Part shown: piece after piece, positions 32,701 to 39,600 of the stretch
Layout: each line of letters opens with the position of its first letter
Position numbering within the stretch: the first letter of the stretch is position 1
From: an uncultured Oscillospiraceae bacterium
GTDB taxonomy: Bacteria; Bacillota; Clostridia; Oscillospirales; Oscillospiraceae
Length of the DNA stretch: 39,850 bases
Assembly: GCA_944386055.1 (NCBI GenBank)
Contig: CALWZP010000021.1
Span: 1-39,850 of the forward strand
Direction: 5' to 3'
Program-made: the position numbers and the translations under genes
Notes under the pieces: model-generated
The model's input: the letters and a program-made list of their open reading frames with translations, nothing else
Database searches by the model: none
What the model was told of the DNA's origin: nothing

Positions 32701-33006
32701 GATACGCCCCCGAACCGATGGCGCGCAGCGCCGAGGACGCCAGGGCATCGGTCAAACGCGAAAACCTCCGCCCCGCACCCCCAGCTCCCGTCCCAGCGCA
32801 GGAAGCCCCGCTCCCCACTCTACCGCCCCGCCCGGTGGGATGTGCCAGGGCAGGCGCACCCCGCGGGGGCGGACGGCCCCGGTTTCTGCCAGGGCAGGCC
32901 CCAGTGGGCCGGAATGGGGAGCGCCCCGCCACTCGATCCCCTCGCGCCGGTAGTAACCGCCAAACCCCCGATATGGGTCCCCCGTCCCCCGTGATGAGGG
33001 TCTTTA

Positions 33007-33075
33007 GGGGGGCAGGGCATATGTGTTTTCGCCGGGAGCGCCAGCGGAGGCGGAAATACATCCGCCCTGTCCCCC
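33007..33075. repeat. 27-bp inverted repeat
   Basis: The arms 33007-33033 and 33049-33075 pair with about six mismatches (GGGGGGCAGGGC against GCCCTGTCCCCC, then ATGT and TTTCGCC-type blocks). This forms a large hairpin between aroF and tyrA. Confidence 0.65.
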
Positions 33076-33165
33076 GAAACGCCTCTTTGCTTACTTTCTC
33101 CGCGCGGAGAAAGTACCTGCCCGCAGGCGAAATTTTTCTAAACCCACCCGCCACCCAATTTTGGG

Positions 33166-33209
33166 ATAGGGGCTTCGCCCCTATGACCCCGTGGGGGCGC
33201 TGCCCCCAC
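33166..33209. repeat. Two tight hairpins downstream of aroF
   Basis: ATAGGGGC-TTC-GCCCCTAT (33166-33184) and GTGGGGGC-GCT-GCCCCCAC (33191-33209). A further GAGGGGC-TCC-GCCCCTC (33263-33279) overlaps the aroF stop codon. None has a T-run on the minus strand; they resemble interspersed intergenic repeats rather than a dedicated terminator. Confidence 0.6.
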
Positions 33210-33277
33210 ACTCCCGGGCAGCCCAATTAGAAATTTAGAGCGGAGAGTGAAGGTAGGAGATAGAGGGGCTCCGCCCC

Positions 33278-34297
33278 TCACACCGTCCGCCCCACGCAGG
33301 CGGCCAGCGCCGCCAGCTTGGGCATCAGCGCATCGAACTGCTCCGGGGTGATGGACTGTGCCCCGTCGCACCAGGCGTGCTCCGGGTCGTTGTGCACCTC
33401 GATGAGCAGGCCGTCCGCCCCCGCGGCCACCGCCGCCAGACTCATCCGCTCCACCATCCACGCCTTGCCGCAGGCGTGGGAGGGGTCCACCACCACCGGC
33501 AGGTGGGACTGCTGCTTCACCGCCAGCACCGCCGACAGGTCCAGGGTGTTGCGGGTGAAGGTCTCAAAGGTGCGGATGCCCCGCTCGCACAGGATCACCT
33601 TGTCGTTGCCGCTGGACATGATATACTCCGCCGACATGAGCCACTCCTCCACCGTGGCGGACAGCCCCCGCTTGAGCAGGATGGGCTTGGTGGTGCGGCG
33701 GCCCAGCTGCTTGAGCAGGTCGAAATTCTGCATGTTCCGGGCGCCCACCTGGATCACATCCACCGTCTCCTCAAACAGGTCGATGTACTCGGTGCCCATG
33801 ATCTCGGTGACGATGGGCAGCCCCGTCTCCTCCCGGGCCTCCTGCAGCAGCTTCAGCCCCTCGCTCTCCAGCCCCTGGAAGGAGTAGGGGGAAGTGCGGG
33901 GCTTGAACGCGCCGCCCCGCAGGGCGGCGGCCCCCGCCGCCTTCACCCGCCGGGCCACCCCGCAGATCTGTTCCTCCGTCTCCACCGAGCAGGGGCCCGC
34001 GAGGATGGCCAGCCGTGTTCCCCCCACCGTCCTGCCGTTGGGCAGGGGGATCACCGTGTCGTCGGGGTGGTATTTCCGGTTGGCCTTCTTATAGGGCTCG
34101 GTCACCCGCATCACCCGGTCCACCCCGGGGAGCTGCTCCATCTTCTCCTGGTCGATGAGGTTGGCGTTGCCCTCGGCGCCCAGGATGGTGGTCTCGCTGC
34201 CTCTGGACACCATGACCTTGACGCCGGCGGCCTCCATCTCCCGGATGGCCTCCCTCAGCTGCCCCTCGCTGGCCTGGGGCTTCATGATCACAACCAT
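33278..34297 (-). CDS. aroF: 3-deoxy-7-phosphoheptulonate (DAHP) synthase
   Basis: This 339-residue enzyme joins phosphoenolpyruvate and erythrose-4-phosphate in the first step of aromatic amino-acid synthesis. It is the type I-beta form with a ferredoxin-like regulatory domain (residues about 1-70: VVIMKPQASEGQLREAIREMEAAGVKV). The catalytic barrel follows, with ILAGPCSVETEEQI, GAFKPRTSPYSFQG, IQVGARNMQNFDLLKQ, ILLKRGLSATVEEWL and VDPSHACGK. The regulatory domain in relatives binds tyrosine or phenylalanine. ATG at 34297 is preceded by AAAGGATG. The gene is under an attenuator (34323-34466) and lies upstream of tyrA. Confidence 0.94.
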   Translation of the reverse strand: MVVIMKPQASEGQLREAIREMEAAGVKVMVSRGSETTILGAEGNANLIDQEKMEQLPGVDRVMRVTEPYKKANRKYHPDDTVIPLPNGRTVGGTRLAILAGPCSVETEEQICGVARRVKAAGAAALRGGAFKPRTSPYSFQGLESEGLKLLQEAREETGLPIVTEIMGTEYIDLFEETVDVIQVGARNMQNFDLLKQLGRRTTKPILLKRGLSATVEEWLMSAEYIMSSGNDKVILCERGIRTFETFTRNTLDLSAVLAVKQQSHLPVVVDPSHACGKAWMVERMSLAAVAAGADGLLIEVHNDPEHAWCDGAQSITPEQFDALMPKLAALAACVGRTV

Positions 34298-34322
34298 ATG
34301 ACGACATCCTTTCTGTTCAGGC

Positions 34323-34354
34323 AAAATAAAAACGGGAGGCCCAAAAGCCTCCCG
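34323..34354 (-). terminator. Attenuator terminator in the aroF leader
   Basis: On the minus strand CGGGAGGC pairs with GCCTCCCG around TTTTGG and is followed by TTTTTATTTTG. It lies 26 nt upstream of the aroF start and 35 nt downstream of the leader-peptide stop, the position expected for a ribosome-controlled attenuator. Confidence 0.9.
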
Positions 34355-34388
34355 CACCGACGAAGGTCCCTTTCCGCCGTGGTCCGCT

Positions 34389-34466
34389 TTATGGGCATGC
34401 CAAATCACCGCTATCGCAATAGCGGTAATAGCTGGTATACCCATTGTTCCAGACCCAAGCCGGCAT
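34389..34466 (-). CDS. Trp/Tyr-rich leader peptide controlling aroF
   Basis: A 25-codon frame starts at ATG 34464-34466, 9 nt after an AGGAGG ribosome site, and ends in TAA at 34389-34391. It encodes two Trp (residues 4 and 6) and four Tyr (residues 10, 13, 14 and 16) in the stretch WVWNNGYTSYYRY. This density of aromatic codons, just upstream of an intrinsic terminator and a DAHP synthase gene, is the signature of ribosome-mediated attenuation. Stalling at Trp or Tyr codons when the charged tRNA is scarce would favour an antiterminator. A perfect hairpin ACCGCTAT-TGCG-ATAGCGGT lies within the frame just after the Tyr codons and would be covered by a stalled ribosome. Confidence 0.88.
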   Translation of the reverse strand: MPAWVWNNGYTSYYRYCDSGDLACP

Positions 34467-34498
34467 GGGGCGCCTCCTCCTTTCTTGATTTCGAGGTT

Positions 34499-34527
34499 AC
34501 TTTATCACTTTTAAGCAGCAAAGTCAA
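34499..34527 (-). promoter_or_regulatory. Promoter of the aroF attenuator and gene
   Basis: Minus strand: -35 TTGACT (34522-34527), 17-bp spacer, -10 TAAAGT (34499-34504). The leader peptide begins about 25 nt after the expected start point. Confidence 0.85.
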
Positions 34528-34549
34528 GGGAAAATCCGCGGAAATTTTT

Positions 34550-34585
34550 CGGCCCGGCCGGCATCGATGGATGCCGGCCGGGCCG
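34550..34585 (-). terminator. Long hairpin after the LCP gene
   Basis: CGGCCCGGCCGGCATC pairs perfectly with its complement (16 bp, loop GATG), 12 nt beyond the LCP stop. The T-rich tail (TCTTTTCATTTT) is on the plus-strand side, whereas on the minus strand AAAAATTT follows. It probably ends the LCP transcript but is not a canonical intrinsic terminator in that direction. Confidence 0.55.
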
Positions 34586-34596
34586 TCTTTTCATTT

Positions 34597-35592
34597 TCAG
34601 GACCGGGTGGGGATGTCCAGCTGGTCCGCGGTGCGGTCGGTGGTGTAGGGGTTGAGGTACTGGTTCACCATCTCCAGGGTCGCCTCCGGGTCCAGGTACA
34701 TATAGGGGCTGTGCCACTCTGCCGGCAGGGTCATGGTGTTCAGGTTCTCCATGTCGAAGTACAGCGCCTGACTGGCGAACCACATCATATCGGTGACGCT
34801 TAGGTCGGTCTCCACATACTCCGCGATGATCTCCACAAAGCTGTTGATCCGGCCCAGGTTCCCCCAGGAGAGCACCTTCTGGGCCACCGCGGTGAGCACC
34901 CCCCGCTGGGTCTCCATCCGCCCGGTGTCGGAATAGCCGGTCATGTCGTTGTTGTGCCGGAAGCGGCACACCTCCAGGGCCTCCTGCCCGGTGAGGTGCT
35001 GCATCCCCTCGCTGTAGTGGATGGACAGGTCCTGCCACGGGTCGTCGTAGTCCATGTCGCAGGGGACATAGAAGTCGATGCCGTCCACCTCGTCCACCAG
35101 GGCCACAAAGGCCTGGATGTCCACCTTGATGTAATAGTCGATGGGGACCCCCAGGGTGCGGGTGACCTCCTCCTTCAGCCCGTCCATCCCGCCGTAGGCG
35201 TAGGCGGAGTTGATCTTCTTCACCCGCCGGTCCGCGTCCACCCTGGTGTCCCGGGGGATGGAGGCCACGCTCACCGTCTGCTCTCCCACATCATAGGTCA
35301 GCAGCATCAGGCTGTCGGTATTGGCGCCCACCCGGTCGGTCCCCACCAGCAGGAAGGTCCAGCAATCCTCCTTCCGCTGGTCTGCCGAGGCTGTCTGCTC
35401 CGGCGAGTCAGTCTCCCCCGGCTGCCCGGTGGAGATGGCGGGGGGCAGCTCCTCCGCCATGCCGGGCTTGGGCACCAGGAAGATCCACGCCACATACAGC
35501 GCCACCACCGCCACGGAGAACGCCACCAGCACCCGGTATGCATACACCAGCACCCGGGGCACTCCTCCGCTTTGTTTTTTCCGCCTGCTCAC
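34597..35592 (-). CDS. LytR-CpsA-Psr (LCP) family cell-wall ligase
   Basis: This 331-residue protein has a short cytoplasmic N-terminus (SRRKKQSGG), one membrane segment (residues about 14-40) and an extracellular LCP domain. Key motifs are FLLVGTDRVGANTDSLMLLT, VASIPRDTRV, INSAYAYGGMDGLKEEV and VCRFRHNNDMTGYSDTGRMETQR, which hold the arginines and aspartates that bind the lipid pyrophosphate. LCP proteins transfer teichoic acids or capsule polymers from undecaprenyl carriers to peptidoglycan. The start is GTG at 35592, 10 nt after GGGAGA. Its promoter is at 35659-35687. Confidence 0.9.
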   Translation of the reverse strand: MSRRKKQSGGVPRVLVYAYRVLVAFSVAVVALYVAWIFLVPKPGMAEELPPAISTGQPGETDSPEQTASADQRKEDCWTFLLVGTDRVGANTDSLMLLTYDVGEQTVSVASIPRDTRVDADRRVKKINSAYAYGGMDGLKEEVTRTLGVPIDYYIKVDIQAFVALVDEVDGIDFYVPCDMDYDDPWQDLSIHYSEGMQHLTGQEALEVCRFRHNNDMTGYSDTGRMETQRGVLTAVAQKVLSWGNLGRINSFVEIIAEYVETDLSVTDMMWFASQALYFDMENLNTMTLPAEWHSPYMYLDPEATLEMVNQYLNPYTTDRTADQLDIPTRS

Positions 35593-35658
35593 TGCCGCGC
35601 ATCTCCCATCCCAACGCCGCCGGCCCTGCCGGCGGTGATTTTTATGTCAACGGAGTTC

Positions 35659-35687
35659 AGTATACTAAATCCGACTCCATTCCACAA
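35659..35687 (-). promoter_or_regulatory. Promoter of the LCP gene
   Basis: Minus strand: -35 TTGTGG (35682-35687), 17-bp spacer, -10 TATACT (35659-35664). Confidence 0.7.
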
Positions 35688-35814
35688 GAGGGCGCGTCCA
35701 TATTCACAAAAAATTAAGAAATGCGGAGCTTCCCGGTCCGGTTGTACGGCGGCATACAATGGAGGGGTCCGTTTTGGACGATTTTAGACAGAAAAAGAGG
35801 GGGAAACGGCGGAT

Positions 35815-36438
35815 TTGAACACGATCTATGGCTATGCCCGGGTATCCAGCACGGACCAGAACGCGGCGCGGCAGCTGACTGCCCTGCGGGAGATGGGGGT
35901 GCCGGAAAAGGGCATCTTTCTGGACAAGCAGTCGGGCAAGGACTTTGACCGGCCCCAGTACCGGCGGCTGCTGCGCCGGCTGAAGGAGGACGACCTGCTC
36001 TGCATCAAGAGCATCGACCGGCTGGGACGCAATTACGGGGAGATTTTGGAGCAGTGGCGCTTTCTCACCAAGGAGCGGCGGGTGGACATCGTGGTGCTGG
36101 ACATGCCCCTGCTGGACACCCGGCGGGGGAAGGACCTGATGGGCACCTTCCTCAGCGACATCGTGCTGCAGGTGCTCTCCTTTGTGGCGGAAAACGAGCG
36201 GGCCAACATCCGCCAGCGGCAGGCGGAGGGCATCGCCGCCGCCCGGGCCCGGGGGGTACGATTCGGCCGGCCGCCCTGGCCGGTGCCGGAGGGCTTCCAC
36301 GCCCTGCGCCGGGCGTGGCGGGAGAAGAAGCTCACCCTGAGCCAGGCCGCCGCCCGGTGCGGCATGCCCCGTGGCACCTTCTATTCCAAGGCCCGGGCGT
36401 TTGAAAAGTTGGAAAAAGAAAACGGGGCAGAAATCTGA
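35815..36438 (+). CDS. Small serine recombinase (resolvase/invertase family)
   Basis: This 207-residue protein has the catalytic domain of small serine recombinases: IYGYARVSSTDQN with the nucleophile Ser11, IFLDKQSGKDFDRPQYRRLL, CIKSIDRLGRN (Arg69 and Arg72) and FVAENERANIRQRQAEGI. A short C-terminal helix-turn-helix follows (LTLSQAAARCGMPRGTFYSKA). It is full length for the Hin/Gin/Mpi type and lacks the large domain of serine integrases. The start codon is TTG at 35815, about 10 nt after GGGGG; no in-frame ATG gives the conserved N-terminus. Two inverted recombinase-type sites lie immediately downstream, so it most likely inverts the segment between them. Its stop codon lies inside the first site. 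Confidence 0.92.
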   Translation: MNTIYGYARVSSTDQNAARQLTALREMGVPEKGIFLDKQSGKDFDRPQYRRLLRRLKEDDLLCIKSIDRLGRNYGEILEQWRFLTKERRVDIVVLDMPLLDTRRGKDLMGTFLSDIVLQVLSFVAENERANIRQRQAEGIAAARARGVRFGRPPWPVPEGFHALRRAWREKKLTLSQAAARCGMPRGTFYSKARAFEKLEKENGAEI

Positions 36439-36459
36439 AAAAGTATACCTTTTCAGATT
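36424..36459 (+). promoter_or_regulatory. Inverted recombination site, left (IRL)
   Basis: A 28-bp dyad (36432-36459) with 10-bp half-sites AATCTGAAAA and TTTTCAGATT flanks the centre AGTATACC, the size and layout of a serine-recombinase crossover site. The 14-mer AAAAGTATACCTTT (36439-36452) is repeated exactly, in opposite orientation, at 36554-36567. The outer flank GGGGCAGAAATCTG also resembles the flank of the other copy. With GGGCAG/CTGCCC outside, the same DNA forms a 16-bp stem and may end the recombinase transcript. Confidence 0.78.
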
Positions 36460-36560
36460 CTGCCCGCATCGGTCAACATGGTTATTATAACAAGGAAATC
36501 CTGGATTTTCAATGCTTTTCCACACCGTTTTTGCTTCCAAGTCCTAAATTTGTAAAGGTA
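36446..36560. other. Invertible promoter segment, about 115 bp
   Basis: The DNA between the centres of the two inverted sites is AT-rich and non-coding. It carries one near-consensus promoter, on the minus strand here. Inversion would turn that promoter toward the surface-protein gene at 36660, with start point near 36529 and a leader of about 130 nt. This is read from sequence alone; inversion has not been observed. Confidence 0.72.
36484..36512 (-). promoter_or_regulatory. Promoter inside the invertible segment, OFF orientation
   Basis: Minus strand: -35 TTGAAA (36507-36512, 5 of 6), 17-bp spacer, perfect -10 TATAAT (36484-36489). There is no minus-strand gene for it to serve: transcripts would run through the left site and antisense into the recombinase gene. 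On the plus strand the segment offers no comparable promoter for the gene at 36660. Confidence 0.85.
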
Positions 36561-36582
36561 TACTTTTCCGATCTCCGCCCGT
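36552..36582 (-). promoter_or_regulatory. Inverted recombination site, right (IRR)
   Basis: Read on the minus strand: GGGCGGAGATCGGAAAAGTATACC, then TTTACA. It shares the exact 14-mer AAAAGTATACCTTT (complement at 36554-36567) and the outer pattern GGGC-GA-ATC-GAAAA with the left site, over about 30 bp with a few mismatches and one single-base gap. It lies about 90 bp upstream of the surface-protein start. Confidence 0.75.
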
Positions 36583-36659
36583 GCGGACGGTGGCCGCGCT
36601 TTGCCGGAGCGCGTTCACCCGGATCCAACAACAAGATAAATAAGAAAGGTTGTGGAAAC

Positions 36660-39600
36660 ATGAAGCGAAGAAAACTTTTATCCCTGCTGGTCGCGGCGGC
36701 CATGGTACTCTCGCTGCTGCCCATGTCGGCGCTGGCGGCCGAGGGGACTGAGGGCACCATGACGCAGGCTGCGCTGGAAACGGAGATCGCAACAGTTCCG
36801 GCGGGCGGAACCGTAACACTGACCGGCAATGTCGATGTGACAGAGCCGATCATCATCACCAAGGAACTCAAATTGAACCTGAACGGCAAAACGATCTCAA
36901 ACTCCGAGGATATCTGGGATGAAGCGGGATATGGCTGGTCGCTGATCAGCGTGAGAGCAGGCGGCGACCTCACCATCACGGGCAACGGTACGCTCCGGGC
37001 AAAAGCAAACGACTGCTACGCAGTGGATGTGATGGACAGAGGTATCTGCACCATCGAAAACGGCACCTTCGTTGGCAACATCCATGCCGTCTATGTCCGG
37101 GAAGGAACGCTTGTGGTAAACGGCGGTACATTCTCTGTTCAGCAGAAATACACTGATTCTTCCAAGGCGTACGAATTCGTCTTGAACTGCTATGACGATC
37201 ATTACAGGAACGGTTCCGCGTCGATCCTCGTCACCGGCGGTATATTTGAAAACTTCAACCCTAGCAACTGCCAGGCGGAAGGTGCGGGCACCTCCTTTAT
37301 GTCGGCGGACTGCAAGAGTGACGCAAGCACCGACGAAGACGAAGGAGTTACTACTTACACTGTGACCAAGAATCAAACCATCACGGTGGACAAGCCAACT
37401 TCCGTAAGTGACGGTACCGTCTCCGCCTCCGTGGGCGGCGAGAACATTCCTGATAACGATCAAAGTAACGACACCGGCGTTGAGACAAGCGGTCAGACCC
37501 TGACCGTGGATGCCACGGTAACTCCTCAGGAGGGAACCACCATCACCACCGCCAATGTCACCGTGGGCGGCGGGGCTCTGACCACGATTCAGAATGCGAG
37601 CAGCGTTTCCAACCTGGCCATCCAGACCAATGTGGGCACCCTCACCATCAATGGGGACGCTCTGGAAGCCATCGCGGGCAACGCCACCGTCGGCGGTACC
37701 GTCACCGATGTCACCCTGAGCATCCAGAATACAACGGCGCAGGACGCGGCGGCCACCACGGCCGCCTATGAGCTCACCGCCGTGAACGCCAACGGCGGCG
37801 AGGTGTTCAACAGCGAGAATGCCGGCGGCGCCATCACCGTGACCGTTCCCGCGCCCAAAGCGGAAAATGCAGAGGCTTCTGAAACCTACTACATCTACTA
37901 CCTGGGCGCTGACGGCGCGGAGCTTGTAAAAAGTGCGCAACCCGATGAGAACGGCAACATCTCCTGGGATGCTGAGCACTTCTCCACCTACTATGTCACC
38001 GCCACCGAGCAGAAGGTCTCTGTGTCGGATGACAAGGGGAACACCGCGACCTATGACACCCTGCAGAAGGCCATCGACAACGCCAAGGCGGGCGATACCG
38101 TCAAGCTGATGAGCAATGTGACCGTGGACGCCCCCAGCGGGGACGGCAGCGGTCTGGCCGCCATCACCATCAGCGAGAATATTATTCTGGACGGCGGCGG
38201 CAAAGTAATCAACATCGGGACCAACTTTGTCGCGACCGGCGGCAACGGCTGGGACAAGGATCTGGGCAAGTACCATGTCATCAACATCACATCGGACGCC
38301 ACCATCCAGAATGTGACCATCGACGGCGGCTGGGCTGGCAAGGATGCTGAATCCAGTAATGACTACAGCGCCGCCCGTTCCGGCATCAATATCTGGAATA
38401 ACGATTCGGCAAAGCTTGTGGTGACGCTGGACGGCGTTAAGGTGAACAACTGCTCCACATACGCCGTGACGGCGCGGGGCACAGACCTGACCATCACGGA
38501 TATGGCCACCACCGGCAGCCAGTGGGGCGTGAATGTGGAGGACAACAGCACCGTCACCATTGAAAACTCCACGATCCCCGAGGACATCGTCTACGAGAGC
38601 AGCTCCAGCAACAGCAGCCTGGCCATCGACGGCGGCGACTACGGCACCGTCAAGGTCCAGCAGCAGGACGACGCTGTCACGACCGGCACAGTCACCGTTG
38701 AAAATGCGACGGTGGAGGAGGTCGTGACTGGCGGCGACAAAGTTTCGGAGGCCACGGCCACCATCAGCGTCACCGGCTCCACCGTGAACACCGTAACCAA
38801 CACCAGCGCGGGTACATTCTCTGTGGCGGGCAGCAAGATCACAGGCGAGGTCCCTAAAGCTGGGGACCGCATCATCATGGTGGGCTGCACTGATGAGAAC
38901 AATTCTGCCCTGACCGATGTCGTGCCCGGCAATAAAGAGGCCATGATCGATGGTACGACTTATGGCACCCTTGAGGATGCCCTCGCCGAAGCCCAGGACG
39001 GAGATGTGGTCTTCCTGCTGAATAATGTAACGCTGGATGGCAATGGCAAGGGAAATAACACGGGCATCGTGGAGATCACCAAGAACATCACCATCGAGGG
39101 CAACGGCAAGACCATCACCGCGGAAAGTGTCACCGCTGACGCGGACACTGCCGCCGGCCCCAGCATGATCACCATCACAAACGGTGCCAATGTCACCGTC
39201 CGGGACCTGATCATCGACGGCAAAGGCAGTGATGACAGTGTTGTCACAGACAATACCAAGCACGGCCTGAACATCTACGGCGCCGGCACCACCGTCACCG
39301 TGGAGAATGTCACGATCAAGAACGGCAACGGCTATGCCATCGTGGCCAACGGCGCGGATGTGACCATTGACGGTCTGATTACCGAGAACAACGGCTGGGG
39401 CGGCGTCAATGTGGACAGCAAGTCCGGCGCGGCCAGCCTGACCATTGAGAATGCGAACATCAGCGAAAGGAATTCCGTCAAGATCGAGAACACCGCTGCT
39501 GACTCCAAGCCCGCAGATCCCACTGTCGAGATCAATGATGGCAGCTTCCAGTATGTCACTGTGGGTGATGAGATCAATAAGGAAGACCTGGGTCTGACCA

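Larger units (their letters stand above)
32126..33277. other. 1.15-kb gene-free, repeat-rich region between aroF and tyrA
   Basis: No reading frame here has coding character; the open frames overlap each other on both strands and consist of palindromic DNA. The region holds an imperfect direct repeat (32182-32221 and 32277-32316), a MITE-like element (32556-32700) and at least six strong hairpins. The stretch 32701-33000 is GC-rich and I recognise nothing in it. Confidence 0.75.

Noticed and set aside
32519-33230. Several overlapping frames of 70-235 residues in the aroF-tyrA gap
   Set aside because: They occur on both strands over palindromic repeats, have no family motifs and no ribosome sites.
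34298-34444. N-terminal extension of aroF reading through the leader (49 further codons)
   Set aside because: The extension crosses the attenuator terminator and uses a different frame from the leader peptide. The family N-terminus begins at 34297 with a proper ribosome site.
36559-36564. TATACT in the right recombination site as a plus-strand -10 for the surface gene
   Set aside because: No -35-like hexamer lies 16-19 bp upstream; the sequence is explained by the GTATAC core of the recombination site.
36653-36670. A GTG start just before the ATG of the surface protein
   Set aside because: The ATG at 36660 gives a clean signal peptide and has AAAGG at 10 nt; the GTG is out of frame.
36897-39263. 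788-residue open frame on the minus strand
   Set aside because: It is antisense to the beta-helix surface gene; the repetitive codon pattern of that gene produces an open complement. No ribosome site or family motif.
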